NCBI RefSeq assembly: GCF_033101155.1
Contig: NZ_JAWMPX010000006.1
Location: 146,105 to 210,104 of the forward strand
From: Tropicimonas sp033101155
Lineage (GTDB): Bacteria > Pseudomonadota > Alphaproteobacteria > Rhodobacterales > Rhodobacteraceae
Direction: 5' to 3'
DNA length: 64,000 nt
Shown piece by piece: positions 25,715 through 33,726 of this stretch. The first letter of the stretch is position 1; every line of letters begins with the position of its first letter. The notes beneath the pieces are model-generated. The model saw only the letters and a list, made by a program, of their open reading frames with translations. It was not told the DNA's origin and made no database searches. The position numbers and the translations under genes are program-made.

Positions 25715-27490
25715 ATGACCAGGAGGATGCTTGCCGCGCTGATCTATCTGCTCGCCGTCGCGGGGATATCCGGCGGCGTCTGGTGGTTCGCGCTGGTTTC
25801 AGACCTGAGTGACCTGGCCGAGCGCGGCGAAGCCGACCTCTCGCTGGCAGCCGACCGGTTGGTCGGCCAGTTGCAACGGTTCCGTGAACTCTCTGTCCTG
25901 CTCTCGGACCACCCCGACCTGACCGCCCTGCTTGCCGGGCGCGGCAATGCAAAGACAGCGGTCTCCCTGATTCAAACCGCCGCCGACCAGACCGGCTCGC
26001 TGGACATGCTGGTCGTCTCTGCGTCCGGCCAGATCCTGGCAGCCTCCGAAAACGCCGCCGCAGTCGACCGTTCCGCTCCCTTCATGATCCAGGCGATCGA
26101 CGGCGGCGCCCTGGGGGTGGAACATGGCATGGATCCCGAGACCGGTATCCGCAGTTTTTCCTTCGCCGCCCCGGTCTTTTCCGCCGCAGGACCGGTCTCT
26201 GGCGCCGTGATCGTGCGGGCCGATATCGGGGCCGTCGAAGCGGAATGGCGCGGTGAGCCGATGATGGTGGCCTTCGTCGACGATTTCGGCGTGGTGTTCG
26301 TGACCAACCGGTCCGAGATTCTCTACAGGCTCTGGGATGGGTTCGATGCCGACGCCCAGCCCTACCCCGCCTCTCTCGTGCAGCCCTTTCCGGAACACCG
26401 CGTGCTCACCATTGCCGGACAGGAGATCTGGCAGCTCGATGCCGGCCGCTACATTCCGCGCAGGGCAATACACCTTTCCCGGCCTCTGCCCATTGTCGGG
26501 CTGACCGGCGAAGCGCTGGTCGATGTCGCCCCGGCCTTGACGCTTGCGACCTACCAGGCGCTGGTCGTGCTGGCGCTCGGCCTGGTGCTGGGTGCATTCA
26601 TCCTGACCCTGGCCGACCGTCGCCGGGCGCTCGCGGTACGGCTCTCTCTGGAGGCGGCGGCGAATGCGGCGCTTGAAATGCGCGTGAGCCAACGGACCGC
26701 CGAGCTCTCCGCCACCAACCGGGCGCTGCGACGCGAGATCGACGAACGGATCGCGGCAGAAGACGCGCTGAAGAAAGCGCAGGACGACCTGCTTCGGGCC
26801 GGCAAGCTCTCCGCCCTTGGCCAGATGTCCGCGGGGATCAGCCACGAGCTGAACCAGCCGTTGATGGCCATCACCTCCTTCGCCGAGAATGGGTCGGCCT
26901 TCCTGACCCGCGGTCAGACCGAGAAAACCGGCAAGAATCTCGAACGAATCTCGGATCTTGCCGGCAGGATGGGGCGGATTATCCGCAACCTGCGCGCCTT
27001 TGCACGGCAGGAGAGCCAACCTGTCCGGCCCGTCGACATGGTACATGTTCTGGATGCGGTTCTCGAGCTGAGCGAGGGACGGATCAAGCGCGAGGGCGTG
27101 GAACTGGTCTGGCAGGTGCCCGAAGCGCCCGTGCCGGTGCGCGGCGGTGAGGTTCGGCTGCAACAGGTGGTCATGAACCTCGTCTCCAATGCGCTCGACG
27201 CGATGGAGGGGCGCGACACCCGGCGATTGACCATCGCGCTGGAGCCTGGCGAGCCGGTCTTGCTGCGGGTGGCCGATACGGGCAGTGGTATCGCAGCCCC
27301 CGACAAGATCTTCGATCCGTTCTATTCGACCAAGGATGTCGGCCACTCCGAGGGCATGGGCCTGGGCCTGTCGATTTCCTATGGCATCATCAAGAGTTTC
27401 GGCGGCACGATCCGGGGCGCCAATGCCCCCGAGGGCGGAGCGGTCTTCACGGTGCAGCTGGTCGCGGGGGGACAGGAGGAGGCAGGATGA
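25715..27490 (+). CDS. dctB: C4-dicarboxylate sensor histidine kinase DctB
   Basis: A 591-residue membrane kinase. Helix one (about 7-25) and helix two (YQALVVLALGLVLGAFILTL) enclose a periplasmic double-Cache-type sensor of about 250 residues, the dicarboxylate pocket in DctB. A coiled coil (RVSQRTAELSATNRALRREI) leads to the H box SHELNQPLMAI, then NLVSNALDAM, DTGSGIA and EGMGLGLSISYG. It would sense succinate, malate or fumarate outside the membrane and phosphorylate DctD. GGGAGG just before ATG 25715 sets the start. dctD overlaps its stop by four bases (ATGA), and the TRAP transporter genes follow. Confidence 0.9.
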   Translation: MTRRMLAALIYLLAVAGISGGVWWFALVSDLSDLAERGEADLSLAADRLVGQLQRFRELSVLLSDHPDLTALLAGRGNAKTAVSLIQTAADQTGSLDMLVVSASGQILAASENAAAVDRSAPFMIQAIDGGALGVEHGMDPETGIRSFSFAAPVFSAAGPVSGAVIVRADIGAVEAEWRGEPMMVAFVDDFGVVFVTNRSEILYRLWDGFDADAQPYPASLVQPFPEHRVLTIAGQEIWQLDAGRYIPRRAIHLSRPLPIVGLTGEALVDVAPALTLATYQALVVLALGLVLGAFILTLADRRRALAVRLSLEAAANAALEMRVSQRTAELSATNRALRREIDERIAAEDALKKAQDDLLRAGKLSALGQMSAGISHELNQPLMAITSFAENGSAFLTRGQTEKTGKNLERISDLAGRMGRIIRNLRAFARQESQPVRPVDMVHVLDAVLELSEGRIKREGVELVWQVPEAPVPVRGGEVRLQQVVMNLVSNALDAMEGRDTRRLTIALEPGEPVLLRVADTGSGIAAPDKIFDPFYSTKDVGHSEGMGLGLSISYGIIKSFGGTIRGANAPEGGAVFTVQLVAGGQEEAG

Positions 27491-28716
27491 CCGACAAGGT
27501 GTTGCTGGTGGATGACGACGTGGCGGTGCGTGAGGCGCTCGCCCAGACGATGGAGCTGGCCGAACTCACGCCGATCCTCGCGGGGAGCTATATCGTGGCC
27601 AAGGACCATATCTCGCCGGAATTCGCTGGCGTCGTGGTCACCGATATCCGCATGCCCGGCAAGGACGGTTTCGCGCTGCTCGAACTCGCCCAGCAGGTCG
27701 ATCCCGAGATGCCCGTCATCCTGTTGACGGGCGAAGGCGATGTGCCGATGGCCGTGCGGGGCATGTCCATGGGCGCCTTTGATTTCCTTGAGAAACCCTG
27801 CGAACCGAAAGCACTTCTCGGTGTGATCCTCAAGGCGCTGGCGGCGCGTGAACTGGTGATGGAGAACCGCTGGCTGAAGCGGGAACTGGCCTCCGGCGAT
27901 GCCGCGGCGCGGCTACTGCAGGGCGGCTCGGCGCTCTCAGAGGAGTTGCGCAACAAGGTTCGGCTGGTCGCGCGGGCGGGCGCAGAGGTGCTGGTCACCG
28001 GTCCGTCCGGTTCCGGAACATCGAAGGTCGCCGAGGTAATCCACCTGCTCTCCCCCGCCGCCCCGCACCCGTTTCTCAAGCGCTCTTCGGCGGCGCTCGA
28101 TCCCGACAGCCTCGCGCAGGCATGCGAGGCGGCCGGCGCGGGCACGCTGTTTCTCGACGAGGTCTCGGCGCTGGACGCCGCGACCCAGTTTGCCCTGCTC
28201 GACCTGTTGGATTCCGGATGCGAGGTCCGGGTCATCGCAGGAACCTGCCGCACCCTTCCCGAGGAGGTCGCTGCAGGGCGTTTCTCAGGCGATCTCGCGG
28301 TGCGGCTGGACGTGATGCATGTGCAGATCCCGCCGCTGAACGACCGGAAGGAAGATATTCCGACGCTGTTTCGGAACTATGTCGCGCTGGCCTGCGAACA
28401 GGCGGATCTGCCCGAGCCGGAGATCTCTCCGGAGGTGGTCGCGGATTTGATGGCGCGCGACTGGCCCGGCAATGCCCGCAGCCTGATGAATGCCGCGATG
28501 CGCTTCGCCATGGGCCTGTCCGATCCGTCTCCGACCGCGGAACTCGGATTGGCCGAACAGCTCGCCCAGGTCGAGCGCAGCCTGTTGATCGCGGCGCTGG
28601 AGCGGGCACGTGGCCGCGCCAGCCAGGCGGCCGAAGCGTTGAAGCTGCCGCGCAAGACCTTCTATGACAAACTCGCCCGGCATGGCCTGCGTCCCGAAGA
28701 GTACCGTTCGGACTGA
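27487..28716 (+). CDS. dctD: DctD-like response regulator with degenerate sigma-54 AAA+ domain
   Basis: A 409-residue NtrC-family regulator. The receiver (1-120) has acceptor D53 in VTDIRMPG and K103. The central AAA+ domain is decayed: Walker A reads GPSGSGTS at 172-179, with threonine where the essential lysine should be; the GAFTGA loop and its flanks are missing between about residues 190 and 219; the first arginine finger motif FREDL is FSGDL. Walker B (LFLDE, 221-225) remains. The C-terminal Fis-type helix-turn-helix (ASQAAEALKLPRKTFYDKL) is intact. It therefore probably cannot remodel sigma-54 polymerase and may work as an ordinary activator or repressor. About 40 residues shorter than typical DctD. 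Confidence 0.87.
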   Translation: MTDKVLLVDDDVAVREALAQTMELAELTPILAGSYIVAKDHISPEFAGVVVTDIRMPGKDGFALLELAQQVDPEMPVILLTGEGDVPMAVRGMSMGAFDFLEKPCEPKALLGVILKALAARELVMENRWLKRELASGDAAARLLQGGSALSEELRNKVRLVARAGAEVLVTGPSGSGTSKVAEVIHLLSPAAPHPFLKRSSAALDPDSLAQACEAAGAGTLFLDEVSALDAATQFALLDLLDSGCEVRVIAGTCRTLPEEVAAGRFSGDLAVRLDVMHVQIPPLNDRKEDIPTLFRNYVALACEQADLPEPEISPEVVADLMARDWPGNARSLMNAAMRFAMGLSDPSPTAELGLAEQLAQVERSLLIAALERARGRASQAAEALKLPRKTFYDKLARHGLRPEEYRSD

Positions 28717-28727
28717 CAGCCACGACT

Positions 28728-28743
28728 GTGCGGGATTTCGCAC
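28728..28743. promoter_or_regulatory. Operator-like inverted repeat 1, upstream of dctP
   Basis: GTGCGGGATTTCGCAC: arms GTGCG/CGCAC around six bases. It matches repeat 2 at 14 of 16 positions and lies 32 bases from it centre to centre, three helical turns. It starts 12 bases after the dctD stop. Likely a DctD binding site, by position and by its likeness to the tandem DctD sites known from rhizobia. Confidence 0.6.
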
Positions 28744-28754
28744 GGCGCTGACAT

Positions 28755-28780
28755 GTGGTGTGCGGGAATCCGCACACCAC
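28755..28780. promoter_or_regulatory. Operator-like inverted repeat 2, upstream of dctP
   Basis: A perfect palindrome with 11-base arms GTGGTGTGCGG / CCGCACACCAC around GAAT, with the core GTGCGGGAATCCGCAC shared with repeat 1. It lies about 190 bases before the dctP ATG. A hairpin terminator after dctD is the alternative reading, but there is no T-run and the paired repeat argues for protein binding. Confidence 0.65.
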
Positions 28781-28968
28781 GTTTCAGCAGGCGCATTTCG
28801 AGCATCAGGAACCACCATTCAATCATCTGATTTAAATTGATTTTCAAAGATACCTGCTTGCCTGTTCACATTTTTGTTTTTTCGGCGGGACCGCTGTGGA
28901 TGCTTGGCTCAGGGCTTGTCCGGGAGGCAAGCCGAGATCGAACAGAAAAGTCTTGGGAGGACATTCGA

Positions 28969-29970
28969 ATGAAGATCGCAACTATTTCCACCACCGCGAT
29001 GGCGCTTGCCTTGTCCGCCGGCATGGCCTCTGCGGCCTGCGATTCCGGCGAGATCGTCATCAAGTTCAGCCACGTAACCAATACCGACAAGCATCCCAAG
29101 GGGATCGCCGCGAGCCTGCTCGAGCAGCGCGTCAACGATGAGATGAATGGCACGGCCTGCATGGAGGTCTTCCCGAACTCCACCCTCTACAATGATGACA
29201 AGGTGCTTGAGGCGATGCTGCAGGGCGACGTGCAACTGGCCGCCCCGTCGCTCTCGAAATTCGAGAAGTTCACCAAGAAATACCGCATCTTCGACCTGCC
29301 GTTCATGTTCAAGAACGTGGATGCCGTCGATACGTTCCAGGGCTCCGAGACCGGCGACGCACTGAAGGACTCGATGCGCAAGCGTGGTCTGCAGGGCCTG
29401 GAATTCTGGCATAACGGCATGAAGCAGATGTCTGCCAACAAGCCGCTGATTTCGCCGGCCGACGCGGATGGCCTGAAATTCCGCGTGCAGTCCTCCGACG
29501 TGCTCGTGGCGCAGATGGAAGCCATTGGCGGTAGCCCGCAGAAGATGGCCTTCTCCGAGGTCTATGGCGCGCTCCAGCAGGGCGTCGTGGACGGGCAGGA
29601 GAACACCTGGTCCAATATCTACGGCAAGAAGTTCTTCGAGGTTCAGGACGGCGTCACCGAGACCAATCACGGCATTCTCGACTATCTCGTCGTGACCTCC
29701 GTCGACTGGCTGGACAGCCTCGACCCGAAGGTCCGCGACCAGTTCCTGACCATCTTGGAGGAGGTGACCGCTACGCGGAATGCCGAAGCCATCGCGGTGA
29801 ACGCAGCCGCCAAGCAGTCGATCATCGAAGCCGGCGGCGAGATTCGGACCCTGTCCGACGAGCAACGCACGGCCTGGGTCGACGCGATGAAGCCGGTCTG
29901 GGAGAAGTTCTCCGATGATGTCGGCCAGGACACGATCGACGCCGCACAGGCAATCAACGCCGGGATCTGA
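28969..29970 (+). CDS. dctP: TRAP transporter C4-dicarboxylate-binding protein DctP
   Basis: A 333-residue periplasmic protein with signal peptide MKIATISTTAMALALSAG ending ASA before ACDSGE. Family marks: IVIKFSHVTNTDKHPKG at the start of the mature protein, LKFRVQSSDVLVAQMEAIGG with the arginine that grips the ligand carboxylate, and FSEVYGALQQGVVDGQENTW. It would capture succinate, malate or fumarate and deliver it to DctQM. GGGAGG eight bases before ATG 28969 sets the start. First of three transporter genes after dctBD, with the paired operators in front. Confidence 0.92.
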   Translation: MKIATISTTAMALALSAGMASAACDSGEIVIKFSHVTNTDKHPKGIAASLLEQRVNDEMNGTACMEVFPNSTLYNDDKVLEAMLQGDVQLAAPSLSKFEKFTKKYRIFDLPFMFKNVDAVDTFQGSETGDALKDSMRKRGLQGLEFWHNGMKQMSANKPLISPADADGLKFRVQSSDVLVAQMEAIGGSPQKMAFSEVYGALQQGVVDGQENTWSNIYGKKFFEVQDGVTETNHGILDYLVVTSVDWLDSLDPKVRDQFLTILEEVTATRNAEAIAVNAAAKQSIIEAGGEIRTLSDEQRTAWVDAMKPVWEKFSDDVGQDTIDAAQAINAGI

Positions 29971-30159
29971 TCCCCGCTGATACCGGAGGGCGGGGGCGCC
30001 ATGCGCGCCCGCCCCACCGGACGCCCGGATCGCGTGGCGATACCGGTCCATCCCGGCCAAGTGCCGGACATTACCCAGGAATTTTCATCGGACATGAATT
30101 GCGGACCCTGACCCCTCGCAGGGGCAATCCGCCTGTCCGACCTATCGGGAGGAACGGTC

Positions 30160-30819
30160 ATGGAGGCGCTTGGACGCGTCGTGAACGAGATCGAGGAGAC
30201 GCTCATCGCGGTGCTCCTCGGCTTGATGACGATAGTCACTTTCGCAAATGTCGTGGCGCGCTACGGCTTCAATTCCAACATCCTGTGGGCGCTGGAGATC
30301 ACCGTCTTCATGTTCGGCTGGCTGGTGCTTCTCGGCGCCTCCTACGCGGTCAAGATCCACAGCCATCTCGGCGTCGACGCCCTGATAAACACGGTTGAAC
30401 CGACCACCCGCCGGATCCTCGGACTCATCTCGGTCACCGCCTGCATCGTCTTCTCCTTCCTGCTGCTGAAGGGGTCCTGGGACTATTGGGCGAATTTCGC
30501 CAACTTGCCGGGCACAACAGGCCGGTGGTTCCCGACCGGCTTCGAGAGCGAGTTCCGCCCCAAGGGCTGGTACGAGGTCAATGACATCCCGCTGCCCGAA
30601 TGGCTGCGCTGGATGGAAGACGCGTTCAACGATGGCGACGAATACGAGAAAATCCCGCGCATGATCCCTTATGCCGTTCTGCCCCTTGGCATGGCACTGC
30701 TGCTCTTCCGCTTCCTTCAGGCCGCCTGGGACTTGCTGCACGGGCACAAGGACCGCCTCGTCGCCTCACATGAGGTCGAGGACGATATCGACGCCCTCCA
30801 GCACGAGGAGAACACCTGA
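30160..30819 (+). CDS. dctQ: TRAP transporter small membrane subunit DctQ
   Basis: A 219-residue membrane protein with four hydrophobic helices (AVLLGLMTIVTFANVVARYG, LEITVFMFGWLVLLGASYAV, LGLISVTACIVFSFLLLKG, MIPYAVLPLGMALLLFRFLQ). The opening VVNEIEETLIAVLLGLMT and the YAVKIHSHLGVDAL stretch are DctQ hallmarks. The loop between helices three and four is longer than usual. DctQ joins the large permease DctM to form the sodium-driven channel. GGGAGGA precedes ATG 30160; the stop shares its last base with the dctM start. Confidence 0.92.
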   Translation: MEALGRVVNEIEETLIAVLLGLMTIVTFANVVARYGFNSNILWALEITVFMFGWLVLLGASYAVKIHSHLGVDALINTVEPTTRRILGLISVTACIVFSFLLLKGSWDYWANFANLPGTTGRWFPTGFESEFRPKGWYEVNDIPLPEWLRWMEDAFNDGDEYEKIPRMIPYAVLPLGMALLLFRFLQAAWDLLHGHKDRLVASHEVEDDIDALQHEENT

Positions 30820-32195
30820 TGGAAGTCGTCCTTCTTTTCACGATGGTCATCGGCCTGATGATGATCGGCGTACCGATCGCCGTCTCGCTCGGCCTCAGCT
30901 CGACCCTGTTCCTGCTGTGGTTCTCCGACAGCTCGCTGGCGTCGATCGCCCAGACCCTGTTCAACGCCTTCGAGGGTCATTTCACCCTTCTGGCCATTCC
31001 CTTCTTCATCCTCGCTTCCAGCTTCATGACGACAGGCGGCGTGGCCAAGCGGATCATCCGCTTCTCCATCGCCTGTGTCGGTCACCTGCCGGGCGGGCTT
31101 GCCATCGCGGGCGTCTTCGCCTGCATGCTCTTCGCCGCACTCTCCGGCTCCTCGCCGGCAACCGTCGTGGCCATCGGCTCCATCGTGATCGCGGGAATGC
31201 GCGAGGTCGGCTATTCCAAGGATTTCGCCGCAGGCGTCATCTGTAACGCCGGCACGCTGGGCATCCTCATCCCGCCCTCGATCGTCATGGTCGTCTATGC
31301 CGCTGCGGTCGAAGTCTCGGTTGGACGCATGTTCCTCGCCGGTGTCATTCCGGGCCTGATGGCGGGCTTCATGCTGATGCTCGCAATCTATGTGATGGCC
31401 ATCACGCGCAACCTCCCCAAGGGCGAATGGAAGGGCTGGGGCGAGGTTTTTACCGCCGGTCGCGAAGCCGGCTGGGGCTTGTTCCTGATCGTCATCATCC
31501 TCGGCGGGATCTACGGTGGCGTCTTCACACCGACCGAAGCTGCTGCCGTGGCCGCGGTCTATGCCTTCCTGATCGCGTGCTTTGTCTACAAGGACATGGG
31601 GCCGCTCTCCAATGGCGACAGCCCGGCGAAGATCTCGCTGCTGAAGAAGCCCTACGCCCTGCTGACCGTCTGGTTCCACCCAGACACCAAGAAGACGCTC
31701 TTCGAGGCCGGCAAGCTGACCGTCACCCTGCTCTTCGTCATCGCCAACGCGCTGATCCTGAAGCATGTGCTGACCGACGAGCAAGTCCCGCAGCAGATCG
31801 CCGAGGCGATGCTGAGTGCCGGGTTCGGCAAGATCATGTTCCTGGTCATCGTCAACGTGATCCTGCTGATCGGCGGACAGTTCATGGAGCCCTCCGGCCT
31901 GCTGGTCATCGTGGCGCCGCTGGTCTTCCCCATCGCCATCGAGCTCGGCGTGGACCCGATCCATCTCGGCATCATCATGGTGGTGAACATGGAGATCGGC
32001 ATGATCACACCGCCGGTCGGCCTGAACCTCTTCGTCACCTCCGGTGTCGCCGGGATGCCGATGATGCGGGTTGTGAAGGCTGCCCTGCCCTTCCTGGCCG
32101 TGCTCTTCGTCTTCCTGATCATGGTGACCTATATCCCATGGATCTCGACCTACCTGCCCAACAAATTCATGGGGCCGGAGATCATCACCAACTGA
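30819..32195 (+). CDS. dctM: TRAP transporter large permease DctM
   Basis: A 458-residue permease with about twelve helices and helical hairpins. Family marks include GSSPATVVAIGSIVI, GTLGILIPPSIVMVVYA and EIGMITPPVGLNLFV, the two re-entrant loop motifs that form the substrate and sodium sites. It works with DctP and DctQ. Start ATG 30819 overlaps the dctQ stop by one base. A strong terminator follows 18 bases after the stop, closing the transporter operon. Confidence 0.95.
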   Translation: MEVVLLFTMVIGLMMIGVPIAVSLGLSSTLFLLWFSDSSLASIAQTLFNAFEGHFTLLAIPFFILASSFMTTGGVAKRIIRFSIACVGHLPGGLAIAGVFACMLFAALSGSSPATVVAIGSIVIAGMREVGYSKDFAAGVICNAGTLGILIPPSIVMVVYAAAVEVSVGRMFLAGVIPGLMAGFMLMLAIYVMAITRNLPKGEWKGWGEVFTAGREAGWGLFLIVIILGGIYGGVFTPTEAAAVAAVYAFLIACFVYKDMGPLSNGDSPAKISLLKKPYALLTVWFHPDTKKTLFEAGKLTVTLLFVIANALILKHVLTDEQVPQQIAEAMLSAGFGKIMFLVIVNVILLIGGQFMEPSGLLVIVAPLVFPIAIELGVDPIHLGIIMVVNMEIGMITPPVGLNLFVTSGVAGMPMMRVVKAALPFLAVLFVFLIMVTYIPWISTYLPNKFMGPEIITN

Positions 32196-32213
32196 GCTCG
32201 GGTAAAATGACGG

Positions 32214-32243
32214 AACGGGCGCCTCTTCGGAGGCGCCCGTTTT
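32214..32243 (+). terminator. Terminator of the dctPQM operon
   Basis: A perfect 12-bp stem (AACGGGCGCCTC / GAGGCGCCCGTT) with a TTCG tetraloop, running into TTTTC. The form is textbook rho-independent. Confidence 0.88.
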
Positions 32244-32334
32244 CATGTCTTCTCTGTGACATCCGCCAACCCGCCCAGCATGGCGCCCGGATGGCCGGAT
32301 CGAGATCGGATGGACAAGCCGGAACTCTGCGCTC

Positions 32335-32775
32335 CTACCAGCGCTTGAGCGCGTCCTCGTCATCCTGCTTGGCCGCCACCCAGGACGCACCGTCAGCGCT
32401 CCGCTCCTGCTTCCAGAACGGCGCACGGGACTTTAGGTAATCCATCAGGAACTCGGCCGCCTCGAACGCATTCTTGCGGTGCCGCGCGGCTGTCGCGACC
32501 ATCATGATCTGGTCGCCCGGTTTCATTGCCCCGAAACGGTGAATGACGAGTGCGTCGGCGAGGTTCCAACGCGCCACGGCCTCCTGTGCGATGGCCTCCA
32601 ACGCGCGTTCGGTCATGCCGGGATAATGCTCGATGAGCATCTCGGCCATCCTGCCGCTATCGTCCCGGACAATCCCGGAAAAGCTCACCACCGCACCTGC
32701 ACCGCTGGCACGCGCCGTAAAAGCGTCAAGTTCCGTTCCGGCGCCGAAGGGCTCCTGCTGGACGCGGATCTCCAT
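32335..32775 (-). CDS. moaE: Molybdopterin synthase large subunit MoaE
   Basis: A 146-residue MoaE. It contains GAVVSFSGIVRD, the LIEHYPGMTERAL region, and the active-site lysine stretch KSRAPFWKQER. With thiocarboxylated MoaD it inserts two sulfurs into precursor Z to make molybdopterin. The stop is at 32335; the moaD gene ends directly before its ATG, with no gap, so the pair is translationally coupled. Confidence 0.93.
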   Translation of the reverse strand: MEIRVQQEPFGAGTELDAFTARASGAGAVVSFSGIVRDDSGRMAEMLIEHYPGMTERALEAIAQEAVARWNLADALVIHRFGAMKPGDQIMMVATAARHRKNAFEAAEFLMDYLKSRAPFWKQERSADGASWVAAKQDDEDALKRW

Positions 32776-33024
32776 TCAGCCCCCCGTCATCGGCGGGAAG
32801 AAGGCCACTTCTCGGACACCGGCGAGCGGCGCGTCGAAATCGGTCAGTTCCTGGTCGACGGCGACGCGGAGCGCGGAGAGATCGGAAAAGGCCAGCGCAT
32901 ACCGTTCCTCGCGCGCCGCCAGTTCGGCGACGAGATCGGCAACCGTCTCGGCCGAGCTCTCGATCCGTTCCTTCGGCAGGCCGATCCGTTCGCGCAGCCA
33001 GGCGAAATAGAGCACGTCAATCAT
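32776..33024 (-). CDS. moaD: Molybdopterin synthase sulfur carrier subunit MoaD
   Basis: An 82-residue ubiquitin-fold protein ending in the required Gly-Gly (FFPPMTGG), whose last carboxylate is adenylated and then thiolated. The N-terminal IDVLYFAWLRERIGLPKE is typical. It lies four bases after pgsA and directly before moaE on the minus strand, so pgsA-moaD-moaE form one transcript; uvrC lies 38 bases further upstream. Confidence 0.93.
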   Translation of the reverse strand: MIDVLYFAWLRERIGLPKERIESSAETVADLVAELAAREERYALAFSDLSALRVAVDQELTDFDAPLAGVREVAFFPPMTGG

Positions 33025-33028
33025 CCGG

Positions 33029-33688
33029 TCAGTCCTTCAGATAGGGCAGGGCCTTGTTGAAATAGTCGAGCCCGGTGATGAAGGTCAGGGCGGCAGCGAT
33101 CCAGAGGAGCGCCACGCCGAGATACCATGTTACGCTCAGCAAGATCATGTAGAGGCGCAGGCCGTTTTCATCCGACACCGCGCCGGACATCACCCCGTCA
33201 AGCATCTCCGCATCCATACCGAAGCTGAGCATACCGGCGTGATGTTCGAAGATACCACTGATGAAAAGCACGGAGATGGCGACCATCTGCACGGTGGTCT
33301 TCCACTTGGCCAGCTTGGTGACCTTCAGCGTCCCGGCTGTGTCGCCGAGGAATTCGCGCAGGCCGGAGACGAAGGTCTCGCGGAAAAGGATCACTGCGGC
33401 CGGGATCAGGATCAACCCGTTCAGCCCCATCAGCCCGATCACCGCGGCCAGCGCGATGATGACCATCGCCTTGTCGGCGATCGGATCGAGCATGGTGCCG
33501 AGCTTGGTCTGCTGGTTCCAGGCGCGGGCGAGATAACCGTCGAACCAGTCGGTCGCCGAGGCGCCAACAAAAAGGACAAGCGCCACCCAGTCCGCGAAGG
33601 GACGGGGCAGGAGCAGGAAGACCAGCATCACCGCGGGCGCCGCAAGCAGCCGCAGGATGGTCAGGGTATTTGGAATGTTCCACCGCAT
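33029..33688 (-). CDS. pgsA: CDP-diacylglycerol--glycerol-3-phosphate 3-phosphatidyltransferase
   Basis: A 219-residue inner-membrane enzyme making phosphatidylglycerol phosphate. The CDP-alcohol phosphotransferase motif D-G-x2-A-R-x8-G-x3-D-x3-D is complete in DGYLARAWNQQTKLGTMLD with PIADK. Five to six helices are visible; MRWNIPNTLTILRLLAAP is the usual start. It sits between uvrC and moaDE on the minus strand, an arrangement frequent in alphaproteobacteria. Confidence 0.95.
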   Translation of the reverse strand: MRWNIPNTLTILRLLAAPAVMLVFLLLPRPFADWVALVLFVGASATDWFDGYLARAWNQQTKLGTMLDPIADKAMVIIALAAVIGLMGLNGLILIPAAVILFRETFVSGLREFLGDTAGTLKVTKLAKWKTTVQMVAISVLFISGIFEHHAGMLSFGMDAEMLDGVMSGAVSDENGLRLYMILLSVTWYLGVALLWIAAALTFITGLDYFNKALPYLKD

Positions 33689-33726
33689 GGGGCTGTCCTA
33701 GCGCGGAATGAACCCGGGTGAAAGCA

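Noticed and set aside
28790..28803. GG-N10-GC spacing upstream of dctP as a sigma-54 promoter
   Set aside because: AGGCGC and GAGCA match the -24/-12 consensus poorly, and the DctD here lacks sigma-54 activation parts.
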